A stretch of 64,000 nucleotides of DNA from Rhizobiales bacterium 62-17 (GCA_001898965.1 MKVW01000009.1:248001-312000), one strand, 5' to 3'; positions 16,111 through 24,737 are shown, counted from the stretch's first letter. Notes: a model not told the origin generated them from the letters alone. Numbers and translations are program-made.

Positions 16111-17478
16111 ATGCAGGCGCAGCCCATCAACGTGGCCGACGTTGTCGCCACGCAATCCCGCAATGCTTTGGTTACCCGCCTGATCGTCATCGCGACGCTT
16201 CTGATGCTCGTCGACGGTTTCGACCTGCAGACCATCGCTTTCGCGGCCCCCTCCATCATCGCCGACTGGAAGGTCGATCGCTCCTTGTTCGGCCCGGTGT
16301 TCTCAGCCGGCCTTGCCGGCCTGATGGTCGGCAGCATTCTCTTTGGCTATCTCGGTGACCGCCTCGGCCGACGCCCGATGATTTTGATCGCCATCGCGAT
16401 CGTCGGCATTTTCACCACCGCGACAGTCTTCGCCTCGGATATGACGCATCTGCTTGTCCTGCGCTTTCTCACCGGCATCGGCGTCGGCGGGCTGAGCCCG
16501 ATCTGCTACGCACTGTGCATCGAATACGCGCCACCGCAGCGGCGCGGCTTCTTCGTCGCGGTGATCATGTTCGGCTATGTACTTGGAACGAGTTTGGGCG
16601 GCCTGCTCGCGGCCTGGATCATTCCGAGCTACGGCTGGCACTCGCTCTTCATCGTCGGCGGTATTCCGGCCCTCATTCTGCTGCTCGTCGCCTATGTCTG
16701 GCTTCCGGAATCGCTCGAATTTCTGGTCCGGCGCGATCCGCGCTCGCCCCAGGCAGCGTCCATTGTCAGCGCCATCACCGGCCGTCCCGTTGCGGCCGGC
16801 ACCACTTTTGTCTCCGGCCAGGAAGCGAAAGCGGCGGCTGATACCAACATCATCGCGATTGTCCGTTCGCTGTTCTCGCCGGACTTTCGCCTCGCAACGG
16901 CGGTGATCTGGTTGGCCTATATCGCCAGTTCTTTGACCATGTTCTTCCTGATCAGTTGGATGCCGGTGTTGATCGAATCCTTCGGCCGCAACGTCTCGGA
17001 AGCCGCCATCGCTTTGACCGTTCTGTCGATGGCCGGTGCGCTCGGTGGCTTGCTCGCCGGCTATATCGTCGATCGCTACGGCGCCCGCGGCCTGATGATC
17101 ATGCCGCTGATCGCCGGACCGATCGCCGCCAGCCTCGGCTACATCCGGCTCGACAACCTGCTTTACCTGGTCGTTATCTTCGTTACCGGCTTCTTCGTCG
17201 TCGGCGCCCACCAGGGGCTGAATAGCACCGTCGGCAAACTCTACCCCAGCGAACGCCGCGCCAACGGCGTTGGCCTGGCGCTGGCGGTCGCCAAATTCGG
17301 CGCCATTTTCGGGCCACTGCTCGGCGGCCTGCTGATAGCGGCGCAAGTCGACCGCAGCACGCTGTTCCTCGTCGCCGCCCTGCCCGAGATCATCGTCTTC
17401 CTCTGCCTGTTCCTTCTGAGCACGAGACAACGCGCGGCCGCGAGTCAGCCAATATTGCAGCCAGCGAGCCAGCGCTAG
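16111..17478 (+). CDS. MFS transporter, aromatic acid:H+ symporter (AAHS) family
   Basis: 455 residues with 12 predicted membrane spans. ATG 16111 follows GGGAGGAAA. The first span carries the DGFDLQTIAFAAPSI motif seen in AAHS permeases such as PcaK, and loop 2-3 has GYLGDRLGRRPM, the MFS signature; a second copy LLAGYIVDRYGARG lies in the second half. AAHS proteins import protocatechuate, 4-hydroxybenzoate, vanillate and similar acids. Between a Rieske ferredoxin and a Rieske oxygenase it supports an aromatic acid as the substrate of the whole cluster. Confidence 0.92.
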   Translation: MQAQPINVADVVATQSRNALVTRLIVIATLLMLVDGFDLQTIAFAAPSIIADWKVDRSLFGPVFSAGLAGLMVGSILFGYLGDRLGRRPMILIAIAIVGIFTTATVFASDMTHLLVLRFLTGIGVGGLSPICYALCIEYAPPQRRGFFVAVIMFGYVLGTSLGGLLAAWIIPSYGWHSLFIVGGIPALILLLVAYVWLPESLEFLVRRDPRSPQAASIVSAITGRPVAAGTTFVSGQEAKAAADTNIIAIVRSLFSPDFRLATAVIWLAYIASSLTMFFLISWMPVLIESFGRNVSEAAIALTVLSMAGALGGLLAGYIVDRYGARGLMIMPLIAGPIAASLGYIRLDNLLYLVVIFVTGFFVVGAHQGLNSTVGKLYPSERRANGVGLALAVAKFGAIFGPLLGGLLIAAQVDRSTLFLVAALPEIIVFLCLFLLSTRQRAAASQPILQPASQR

Positions 17479-17504
17479 CCAATGCCGAACGGAAGGACTC
17501 TCCC

Positions 17505-18554
17505 ATGGGCCGCACCTATCCGCTCAATCATTGGTATGCGATCGCCACATCGGCTGAACTGACGGACAGACCGCTTGCCCGCATGATCTGCAACATTCCG
17601 CTTGTCATGTTCCGTGACAAGGATGGCGCGGTCGCGGTGCTGGAGGACATCTGCCCGCATCGCAAGGCGCCGCTCTCCTCGGGCTTCGTCGTCGATGGCG
17701 CGATCGAATGCGGCTATCACGGCGCACAATTCGACGCTCAGGGCCGCTGCATCCATATCCCGAGCCAGGATGTGATCCCGCCGCGCGGCATGACGGTCAC
17801 GCGTTTCCCGGCGCTGGAACGCCACGACATGATCTTCGCCTGGATCGGCGACGACAAGCGCGCCACGCCGGACGGCATTCCCGACATCTGGAGCGCCAAT
17901 ACCGATCCCGGTTGGACGGCGGTACACGGCTATCATCACGTCAAGGCCAATTACCTCTTGGTCCTCGACAATCTCGCCGATCTCACCCATCTCGCCTTCG
18001 TGCATCGCTCGACCATCGGCGCCAGCGGCCGCACCGGCTGGTTCAACAATCCGCTGCGCGTCGCCATCGATGGCGACACCGTGCGCACCTCCCGCACCAT
18101 GCGCGATATCTCACCCTCCGGTTTCATGCTGATGACCGGCCGTTTCGCACCCACCGACAGGATCGACCGCTTCCAAACCTCCGACTTCTTCGCGCCAGCC
18201 TTCTTCACCGTGGTGCTCGGCGGCGAGCCCGCCGGCACGCAGGAAGAGATGCAACGGCCGCATCACATCGTGCTCAATTCCGTAACGCCGGAGACCGAGG
18301 AAACCAGTCACTACTTCTGGTCTGTCTGCCGCACCGCCGCTCTGGGCGATCAGCACATCACCGACGAAATGTACCGGCTGACTCGCCTGGCTTTCGATGA
18401 AGACGCCGACATGCTGGAGCGCCAGCAACAGGCGATCCGCACCGATCGCAGCGGCCGGCCGCTGATGAATTTTCAGGGCGACCAGGGCGGTGCGGCCATG
18501 CGCAAGGTCATCGCCCGACTGATCGAAGCGGAGACAGAAGAACAGGCCGCCTGA
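17505..18554 (+). CDS. Rieske non-heme iron oxygenase, VanA-type (O-demethylase/hydroxylase)
   Basis: 349 residues with GGAAGGA before ATG 17505. The N-terminal Rieske domain has CPHRKAPLSSG and CGYHGAQF; the catalytic domain has the mononuclear iron site LDNLADLTHLAFVHRSTIG (Asp, His, His). Length and the GRTYPLNHWYAIATSAEL start are those of vanillate O-demethylase oxygenase and related dicamba or toluenesulfonate enzymes, which act as homotrimers without a beta subunit. Likely reaction: O-demethylation or ring/side-chain hydroxylation of an aromatic acid. It follows the permease by 26 bases, so it is in the same operon. No VanB reductase is present in the window. Confidence 0.9.
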   Translation: MGRTYPLNHWYAIATSAELTDRPLARMICNIPLVMFRDKDGAVAVLEDICPHRKAPLSSGFVVDGAIECGYHGAQFDAQGRCIHIPSQDVIPPRGMTVTRFPALERHDMIFAWIGDDKRATPDGIPDIWSANTDPGWTAVHGYHHVKANYLLVLDNLADLTHLAFVHRSTIGASGRTGWFNNPLRVAIDGDTVRTSRTMRDISPSGFMLMTGRFAPTDRIDRFQTSDFFAPAFFTVVLGGEPAGTQEEMQRPHHIVLNSVTPETEETSHYFWSVCRTAALGDQHITDEMYRLTRLAFDEDADMLERQQQAIRTDRSGRPLMNFQGDQGGAAMRKVIARLIEAETEEQAA

Positions 18555-18693
18555 GCGATACGACACGCCAAGACACCCGCAGCTTCAACAATTTAGACCG
18601 GTTCCAGCACTGGGCTCCCGCGACCCTCCAGGCTTGTCGGCGTCTTCACGAGACAGCGAGGTGCCGGCGCGCTCCATGTACTTTCGCCGCCGC

Positions 18694-18705
18694 GTGATCT
18701 ATCAC
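18694..18705. promoter_or_regulatory. Short palindrome before the LLM monooxygenase gene
   Basis: GTGAT CT ATCAC is a perfect 12-base palindrome 34 bases before the gene start at 18740. The 185-base gap here holds no gene and separates the LLM gene from the upstream operon, so it may have its own control. The regulator is unknown. Confidence 0.3.
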
Positions 18706-18739
18706 CTTCAGCTTCACAGCGAGACAAGGACGGCGCCCG

Positions 18740-19864
18740 ATGGATTTCTCGACCATGGTTTTGACGATGTACACCGCGGTCGACGACAGCCCGGCGAATG
18801 ACGAGCGCATTCTCGGCATCGCCGTCGAGCAATCATTGCTGGCCGCCGAGCTCGGCTACAATCCCTGGTTCACCGAGCATCATTTTCGCGGCGCCTGGCA
18901 CAGCAATCCGATCCAGTTCGCCGCTTACATCGCGCCGCAGATCGGTCCGGATCGCTATCTCGGCTTCGGCGTGCTTTCCATTCCCTATTATCACCCCGTC
19001 CGTCTGGTCGAGAGCATGAACCAGCTCGACCAGTTGACGAAGGGCCGCACGCTCTATGGCCTCGGCAGCGGCTTCGCCGGTCTCGAACCCTTGGGGATGG
19101 GACTGACCGCCGAATATCACAGCTCGGGGAAGGCGGCGGAAGACGCTTTGGTCGCCATGGAACGCCTGTGGGATTTCAAGACCGGCGATCCGGACCTGAT
19201 CATCGACACGCCGGTCTACAAAGGCACGATCCGCCGCCGCGTCACGCCAGCGCCCTATCGCAAGCATCACCCAACCGTCATCCGCACGGCGAGCCGCGAT
19301 GCCTCCGTCGTCAAGGCGGCGCAACGCGGCCTGCCGGCCTTCCTCGGAACCTTCGGATCCGAGTCACCGCTCGAAGACCAGATCCGCATGTATCGCGAGA
19401 CCTTGCTCGCCGCGCAGCATCCGCAGCCCGTGATCGACGAATGCCTGCGCTGGTGCACGTGCGACTGGCTCGCCGTCGTCGTCGCCGACACCGAGGAGGA
19501 AGCGCAGGCGCGCGCGGAGCTGGCGCGGGCCGAGCATCTCGCCATGCGCCAGAAATACATCAGCGAACATGGCCCGCTGCATGGCCCCGTCGTGCACAAG
19601 AAGGCGAACGAGTCGACGCCCAACGCTTATGCCGCCGGCGGCGACATGCACGAACTGATCGCCGGCACGCCGGATATGGTCGCCAAGCGCGTGCAGGAAC
19701 TGGCCGATCTCGGCATCAATCACCTGCTGGTGCGCTTCCTTGGCGAATGGCCCGGCGAAACGCGATATATTTCCGAAGCCTCCATGCGCCTGTTCGCGCG
19801 CGAGGTCATGCCGCGTTTCACCAGCGTGGCGCCGCACAAGCACGTGCTCGACCCGATCAACTGA
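18740..19864 (+). CDS. LLM-class (bacterial luciferase-like) flavin-dependent monooxygenase
   Basis: 374 residues. The luciferase-like barrel is shown by AELGYNPWFTEHHFRGAW near the N terminus, then the VESMNQLDQLTKGRTLYGLGSGF block and the C-terminal GTPDMVAKRVQELADLGINHLLVRF. The EHHF segment and LGSGF are conserved in two-component FMNH2-dependent monooxygenases. These need a separate flavin reductase, not seen here. In pyridine, alkanesulfonate and EDTA-type pathways such enzymes open rings or cleave C-S or C-N bonds; in this cluster a ring attack is plausible but unproven. It is the last plus-strand gene before the convergent minus operon; a palindromic repeat separates the two. Confidence 0.88.
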   Translation: MDFSTMVLTMYTAVDDSPANDERILGIAVEQSLLAAELGYNPWFTEHHFRGAWHSNPIQFAAYIAPQIGPDRYLGFGVLSIPYYHPVRLVESMNQLDQLTKGRTLYGLGSGFAGLEPLGMGLTAEYHSSGKAAEDALVAMERLWDFKTGDPDLIIDTPVYKGTIRRRVTPAPYRKHHPTVIRTASRDASVVKAAQRGLPAFLGTFGSESPLEDQIRMYRETLLAAQHPQPVIDECLRWCTCDWLAVVVADTEEEAQARAELARAEHLAMRQKYISEHGPLHGPVVHKKANESTPNAYAAGGDMHELIAGTPDMVAKRVQELADLGINHLLVRFLGEWPGETRYISEASMRLFAREVMPRFTSVAPHKHVLDPIN

Positions 19865-19870
19865 GAGGAT

Positions 19871-19912
19871 CTAAGCAAAATCACGTTTCTACCGAAACGT
19901 GATTTGCTCTAG
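19871..19912. repeat. Palindromic repeat, family B, copy 1 (likely bidirectional terminator)
   Basis: AGCAAAATCACGTTT (19874-19888) is mirrored by AAACGTGATTTGCT (19895-19908). It fills the 44-base gap between convergent stops and overlaps the stop of the minus gene. A related copy is at 49410-49449. Confidence 0.8.
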
Positions 19913-20919
19913 AGATCCAGCGCCTGTTTCAGGAAAATATCTTCCAAGGCACAGGGCGCTGGTGTCAGTCCCTGTTCGGCGAGATAGCGTGCCAGCGTCT
20001 CCAGAACGGTCCTGTTGCGCTTGATGCCATAGGGCATCGGATCGCTCTGCAGGAGCGGGCCGGCCGAGGCATCGAGCGAACTGGTCTGCCACGGCTCCGC
20101 CATTTCGATCATCCGGCTCTGCGTCAAGGCTTTCGCGCTCTCGAAGGCCTTTAGGATATTCAAGCCAAGCCAGGGATTTTGTTCCAGAAGGGATCGCCGC
20201 ACGACCAGCGTATGGTTGACCGGAAAGATGCCGGTGTCCTTGAGATAGTCCTGCCCCTCACGCAGATTGTCGGCGAACATCGGCCCGATATGGGCGTCCT
20301 GCGTGATGTCGATGCGGCTGCGGTCGACGAGATTTTTGTCCGTCAGATAGAGCAGCGTCGCATCGAGCTCGCCCTTGACAAGCATTTCGCCGATATTCGT
20401 GGTCGATGGTATCTGCTGGATGCGCACCCCTTGCGGCGGCTGGAATCCGGTCGAGCCGCCATGGCTCTTGCCGGGTACGCGCTCCATGAACCACTCGACA
20501 TCGCGCTGATCGAGACCATAGCGGTCCTTGAAGATGCCGCGCGACCAGATCGCCGAGGTCTGCTGATACTCCGGCACGCCGACGCGCTTGCCGACGAGAT
20601 CGACCGGCGTGACGATACCGCGATCGAGCCGCTTGAACCCCCACGTCTGGAAGAAACTGCGCATCGTGAAGACCGGGATGGCGACCCAGGTGCGATCGCC
20701 CTTCGACGCAGCGATCATCAGCGAGGAGATCGACATTTCGGAAATATCGAACTCGGCATATTTGAGCTGACGCCAGAACATCTCCGAGGGATGCAGAACC
20801 GTGGTCCGCACGTCGACACCATCGATCGTGACCCGCCCATCGATAACGGGCCATGTGCGTGGATTATCGGAAATCGCCAGACTGGCGACGAGCCTTGACG
20901 GCTTATTATCGGCCCCCAT
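19909..20919 (-). CDS. 4,5-dihydroxyphthalate decarboxylase-like protein (or related substrate-binding protein)
   Basis: 336 residues without a signal peptide (starts MGADNKPSRLVASLAIS). The fold family shares features with Pht5-type 4,5-dihydroxyphthalate decarboxylases: an early ISDNPRT...IDGRVTIDGV segment, FDISEMSISSLMIAASKGDRTWVAIPVFTMRSFFQ, VGKRVGVPEYQQTSAIWSRGIF, and DATLLYL. The same periplasmic-binding-like fold occurs in NMT1/ABC binding proteins, so an exported receptor cannot be excluded, but the lack of a leader favours an enzyme. It is the last gene of the minus operon after the phthalate-type Rieske oxygenase and the alcohol dehydrogenase, an arrangement that recalls phthalate degradation (dioxygenase, dehydrogenase, decarboxylase). 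The start is 32 bases after the dehydrogenase stop. Confidence 0.8.
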   Translation of the reverse strand: MGADNKPSRLVASLAISDNPRTWPVIDGRVTIDGVDVRTTVLHPSEMFWRQLKYAEFDISEMSISSLMIAASKGDRTWVAIPVFTMRSFFQTWGFKRLDRGIVTPVDLVGKRVGVPEYQQTSAIWSRGIFKDRYGLDQRDVEWFMERVPGKSHGGSTGFQPPQGVRIQQIPSTTNIGEMLVKGELDATLLYLTDKNLVDRSRIDITQDAHIGPMFADNLREGQDYLKDTGIFPVNHTLVVRRSLLEQNPWLGLNILKAFESAKALTQSRMIEMAEPWQTSSLDASAGPLLQSDPMPYGIKRNRTVLETLARYLAEQGLTPAPCALEDIFLKQALDL

Positions 20920-20951
20920 GGGGCGTCTCCTCCCGTTTGACTGTTATGGAT

Positions 20952-22067
20952 TTATTGCAGCGGGCTGACGGTGCAATGGATCGCGCCGGGCAGCCCTTTA
21001 CCGATGAGACACTGAAGCGCCGTGTCGGTCTCCGCCAGCGCGAACGTATGCGTGCTCAGCTTGCGCAGGTTGTGCCGGTCGGCCGCCAGCATGGCGAGCG
21101 CGTGCTCCACCGCCTGATAGCTGTGGCCGCGCACGCCTTTGACGGTCAGATATTGCGCGACGATCCGATTGGCATTGAAGTTGGAAACCGGAGCCTTGAG
21201 ATGGCCGCCGAGAATCACCCGCCCATAGCGCCGCACGAGATGAAACGATGCCAGGAAGGACGCTTCGACACCGGCGCAATCGAGAACCAGATCGGCCATC
21301 TGGCCGCCGGTCAGTTCGGCAACGCTCTCCAGCAGATCTTCGTCGCCCAGTTCGATCGTGTGGTCGGCGCCGAGCAGTTTCGCCATCTGCAAGCGCGCGC
21401 GATCGTTCGGCGTCGACAGCCCGGTAACGATGACCTTGGCGGCGCCCGCCTCCTTGGCGGCGGCGACGCAAGAGAGGCCCTGCTGGCCCGGCCCCTGAAT
21501 GATCACTGTCTCGCCCGGGCCGGCACGGCCTTGCAGATAGGTCCACTCGATCCCGTTGGCCACCGGCAGCGCCAGCGCCGCGTATTTCGGATCGAGGCCG
21601 GCGGGAACGCGATGGAAGACCGTGTTGGGATGCAGATATTGCGCCTGTGCATAGCCGCCCCAGAGGCCCGGGTCGCGGCCCAGTTCCGTCGCGCCATAGC
21701 GCAAGCCGCCCGAGCGCCATTCGGTCGCGCGGCAGGAGCGAAACTCGCCTGAGCGGCACGCCGCGCAATGGGTGCAAGGGATATATTCTTCCAACGCGAC
21801 GAGATCGCCTTCGGCGAGCCCCCAGCGATCGAGGCTCGAGCGGCTGGCGCGTTCGATCCAACCGACCGTTTCATGGCCGAGAATGACGGCACCGCGCTGC
21901 TTCGGAAACGTCTGGTAGAAATCCCAATCGCTGCCGCACACGCCCGTGACGGCGACCTTCAACAGGCCGCCATCGAGCGCTTCCGAGGGACGTGCGACTT
22001 CCCGCAGCTCGATCTGTCCCGGTGCCGGTGTCACCGCGGCAAGAACGCTGGACGCTGTCATGGCCAT
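20952..22067 (-). CDS. Zinc-dependent alcohol dehydrogenase (MDR family)
   Basis: 371 residues from ATG 22067; GTG 22070 and ATG 22061 are alternatives. Catalytic zinc residues are in VTGVCGSDWDF and GHETVGW; the structural zinc loop is CTHCAACRSGEFRSC with four Cys. The Rossmann motif is VIIQGPGQQGLS. The protein would oxidise an alcohol or cis-diol with NAD(P)+. In the classical phthalate pathway the dihydrodiol dehydrogenase belongs to a different family (Gfo/Idh), so here an MDR enzyme would fill that slot or act on another alcohol. Its start overlaps the Rieske oxygenase stop, so the two are translationally coupled. Confidence 0.9.
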   Translation of the reverse strand: MAMTASSVLAAVTPAPGQIELREVARPSEALDGGLLKVAVTGVCGSDWDFYQTFPKQRGAVILGHETVGWIERASRSSLDRWGLAEGDLVALEEYIPCTHCAACRSGEFRSCRATEWRSGGLRYGATELGRDPGLWGGYAQAQYLHPNTVFHRVPAGLDPKYAALALPVANGIEWTYLQGRAGPGETVIIQGPGQQGLSCVAAAKEAGAAKVIVTGLSTPNDRARLQMAKLLGADHTIELGDEDLLESVAELTGGQMADLVLDCAGVEASFLASFHLVRRYGRVILGGHLKAPVSNFNANRIVAQYLTVKGVRGHSYQAVEHALAMLAADRHNLRKLSTHTFALAETDTALQCLIGKGLPGAIHCTVSPLQ

Positions 22068-23353
22068 CACACGGTGACCTGTGGCTGTCCCAGCTTGGCG
22101 ATGAGTGCTTCCTTGGCGCCCTGCTGGAACGGCGCATCCTTCGGCAAGAGGAGAGCGGCCGAGCGGATTTTCTGATGCTCCACATCGACACCCGGCGGCA
22201 GCGTGCCTTTTTCGGCGAGCTGTTTGGCGGCGCGCATCAAGCGATGCCGCGCCATGATGATGCCGTTGTCGGTGCCGACAAGATTTTCTTTCGTCCGGTC
22301 GCAGATCGCCCCCATGCTTTCCTGCAAGGAAGCGTCCTGCATCGCGATGCCTTCGATGCCGCTGAAATAGCGGCCCTCGCGCTGCGCCACGCGATCCATC
22401 AGATAATTATTGTGCTTGTTGGCGAGCGGCGTGAACGTGCCGGGCACATATTTCACATGGATGCCGAGGCCACGGCGCATCGCATCGCGCTCCGCATGGG
22501 TCAGATCGCGCGCCGGATGATAGTCGTAGCTCCACACCCAGCAGTTCTCGTCGTCGATGGGAATCCAGAAATGGCCGTGCATCGGGTGGTCGCCGCGTGG
22601 CGGCACCGCCGTATAGCTCGGCATCACCCAGGGCGTGATACGCCAATAGTAATTGTCGTTCTCCGCATTGCGGCGCGCGCCGATGAAAAGGCCGCCCGAG
22701 CTTTCGACCACTTCGAACACCGGCGCCAGATCGCCGAAATTATATTTGTTGCCGCCGGCGCCCTTCATCAGCGGATCATGTTCGAAATCACCGCGATGCA
22801 GCCAGGACGAATGGCTGGAATCGATGCCACCTTCCATCGCCTGCAACCAATTCGTTTCCTGCAAGCGCTTGCTGACGAAACGCTGTTCGTCGCGCACCAC
22901 GCAGAATTCGAACTCCGGCAGTTCCGGCTGGCGCTCCGGCGGCCCCAGATAGGTCCACAGAATGCCGCCGCGTTCGACCAGCGGATAGGACTTCAGCTTG
23001 ATCTTCTTGGCGTAGCCTGATTCTTCCGGCTCCGAGGGCACATCGACGCATTGACCGTTCACGTCGTATTTCCAACCGTGATAGGGGCAGCGCAAGCCGC
23101 AATCCTCGTTGCGGCCGAACCACAGCGAAACGCCGCGATGGGCGCAGAACTCGTCGACGAGACCGAGGCGGCCTTGCGAATCCCGGAAAGCAAGCAAACG
23201 CTCCGACAGCAGTTTCACGCGCACCGGCGGACCATCCGGCTCCGACAGTTCGCTCGCGAGCAGTGCCGGAATCCAATAGCAGCGGAACAAATTGCCCATC
23301 GGGGTTCCAGGCCCCGTGCGCGTGATGAATTCGTTTTGCTCTTGCTTCAGCAT
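22067..23353 (-). CDS. Rieske non-heme iron oxygenase, phthalate 4,5-dioxygenase type
   Basis: 428 residues from ATG 23353; GTG 23359 is two codons further upstream in frame. Rieske ligands: EFCAHRGVSLWFGRNEDCGLRCPYHGW. Iron site: EGGIDSSHSSWLHRG with the Asp and two His. The start NEFITRTGPGTPMGNLFRCYWIPALLASEL and the late HNNYLMDRVAQREGRYFSGIEGIAMQDASLQESMGAI are typical of phthalate dioxygenase, 3-phenoxybenzoate and carbazole-like alpha-only oxygenases. It heads the minus-strand operon. The upstream region holds a pair of LysR-type boxes (23456-23515) shared with the divergent Bug gene. Electron donor is unclear: only a Rieske ferredoxin at 15655 is in view. Confidence 0.92.
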   Translation of the reverse strand: MLKQEQNEFITRTGPGTPMGNLFRCYWIPALLASELSEPDGPPVRVKLLSERLLAFRDSQGRLGLVDEFCAHRGVSLWFGRNEDCGLRCPYHGWKYDVNGQCVDVPSEPEESGYAKKIKLKSYPLVERGGILWTYLGPPERQPELPEFEFCVVRDEQRFVSKRLQETNWLQAMEGGIDSSHSSWLHRGDFEHDPLMKGAGGNKYNFGDLAPVFEVVESSGGLFIGARRNAENDNYYWRITPWVMPSYTAVPPRGDHPMHGHFWIPIDDENCWVWSYDYHPARDLTHAERDAMRRGLGIHVKYVPGTFTPLANKHNNYLMDRVAQREGRYFSGIEGIAMQDASLQESMGAICDRTKENLVGTDNGIIMARHRLMRAAKQLAEKGTLPPGVDVEHQKIRSAALLLPKDAPFQQGAKEALIAKLGQPQVTV

Positions 23354-23455
23354 CGACACACCCCGAGGTGACCTCCGGCGATCGGAGGGGACGTTTCCTG
23401 GAATGGGTATGGGCGCGGTGGCGCGTCGTCACAATCGAGCCAGCTGCAAACGAAA

Positions 23456-23515
23456 CTATAGCCAAAGGCTATAGCAGGCGGGCTGAGACGGACGACCTAT
23501 AGCAACTGGCTATAT
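23456..23515. promoter_or_regulatory. Two phased LysR-type boxes between divergent oxygenase and Bug genes
   Basis: Box 1 is CTATAGCC AAA GGCTATAG (23456-23474), a perfect palindrome. Box 2 is CTATAGC AACTG GCTATAT (23497-23515). Both contain TAGC-N5-GCTA and T-N11-A, and their starts are 41 bases apart, close to four helical turns. They sit between genes starting at 23353 (minus) and 23614 (plus). The LysR at 24756-25673 is the likely binder. Confidence 0.65.
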
Positions 23516-23613
23516 GAACCTATGGGCCCGGCGGGGTTTTCGGCGCATTTCCCCCTGCTAAAGATTTTTCGCATTCAAAAATGCAAAAAATCCAAAAAGA
23601 GAGGAAACGCCTC

Positions 23614-24660
23614 GTGTCCCGTAAAGCTCTGGCCGTCGCCGCGGCAAGCATCTGCATCGCCTCAGGCCTCACTGCCGTGCGGGCAGATGAGTCCGAGGCT
23701 GCCCGTTTCTACAAGGGCAAGCAGATCAACATCATCGTCGGCTCGTCCCCCGGCGGTGGCTATGATCTCTACGGCCGGCTGATCGGGCGATATATCGCCA
23801 AATACATTCCCGGCGCACCACGCGTCGTCGTCAACAACATGCCGGGCGCCGCCAGCGTCGTCGCGATGCAAAACATCTACAACATCGCGCCGAAGGACGG
23901 CACCGTCATCGGCGCGGTCTATCCGCAGGCCATCATGGAGCCCTTGCTCGGCGATCGCGGCAAGGCACGTTACGACGTCAGCAAGCTGAATTTCGTCGGC
24001 AGCGCCAATAGCGAACTCTATGTCTGCATCGTGCGCACGGACACCGGCGTCAAATCCCTCGACGATTTCCTGGGCAAGGACATCGTCGTCGGCGCAAGCG
24101 CCTCGGGCGGTTCGACGCATGATTTCCCGAATCTTCTCAAGGATGTCCTGGGCGCGAAGTTCAAGGTCGTCAGCGGCTATCCGGGCTCCAACGAAATCGC
24201 CCTCGCGGTTGAAAAGAACGAAGTCAACGGCGCCTGCGGCATGGGCTGGTCCAGCGTCGCCTCCACCCGTCCGCAATGGGTCAATGGCAGCGACGTGAAG
24301 GTGATCGCGCAGGAAGGTATTTCCTCGGCGAGCGAACTCGACAAGCTGAAAGTCGAGATGACCATGGCCCGCGCCGGCGACGATCAGCAACGCCAGGTCA
24401 TGAACATGTTCTATGCGCCGCTGCGCTTCGGCCGTCCCTTCGTGATGGCGCCCAATGTTCCCGATGATCGCGTGGCGGCGATCCGCGCCGCCTTCATGGC
24501 AAGCCTGAAGGATCCCGATCTCCTGGCCGAAGCCAAGAAAATGAACATCGACGTCGAAGGTCTCGATGGCACGGAGATGCAAAAGCTCGTCACCGATCTG
24601 TTCCAGGCACCGCAGGACGTCGTCACCAAGGCGCGTCAGATCATCGGCGCACGAATGTAG
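23614..24660 (+). CDS. Bug-like periplasmic binding protein
   Basis: 348 residues from GTG 23614; AGAGAGG at 23598-23604 fixes this start, and the upstream ATG 23581 has no ribosome site. The signal peptide SRKALAVAAASICIASG ends after VRA. The mature start FYKGKQINIIVGSSPGGGYDLYGRLIGRYIAKYIPG is the variant Bug signature with FY-x-GK. MPGAASVVAMQNIYNIAPKDGTVIGAV follows. The same subfamily recurs at 58310-59341. It probably delivers an organic acid, though no TctAB membrane partner is present. It is divergent from the Rieske oxygenase and shares the paired boxes at 23456-23515, which ties it to that operon as a substrate receptor. Confidence 0.9.
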   Translation: MSRKALAVAAASICIASGLTAVRADESEAARFYKGKQINIIVGSSPGGGYDLYGRLIGRYIAKYIPGAPRVVVNNMPGAASVVAMQNIYNIAPKDGTVIGAVYPQAIMEPLLGDRGKARYDVSKLNFVGSANSELYVCIVRTDTGVKSLDDFLGKDIVVGASASGGSTHDFPNLLKDVLGAKFKVVSGYPGSNEIALAVEKNEVNGACGMGWSSVASTRPQWVNGSDVKVIAQEGISSASELDKLKVEMTMARAGDDQQRQVMNMFYAPLRFGRPFVMAPNVPDDRVAAIRAAFMASLKDPDLLAEAKKMNIDVEGLDGTEMQKLVTDLFQAPQDVVTKARQIIGARM

Positions 24661-24668
24661 GCGCGGCC

Positions 24669-24737
24669 GTCATTGCGAGAAGCGCAGCGACGAAGAAATC
24701 CTGTATGTTGTGATGGCTTCGCTGCGCTCGCAATGAC
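24669..24737. repeat. Palindromic repeat, family C
   Basis: GTCATTGCGAGAAGCGCAGCGA at the left end is mirrored by GCTTCGCTGCGCTCGCAATGAC at the right end with about 27 bases between. This is a widespread form of dispersed repeat in Hyphomicrobiales genomes. It fills the gap between the convergent Bug and LysR genes. Confidence 0.8.
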
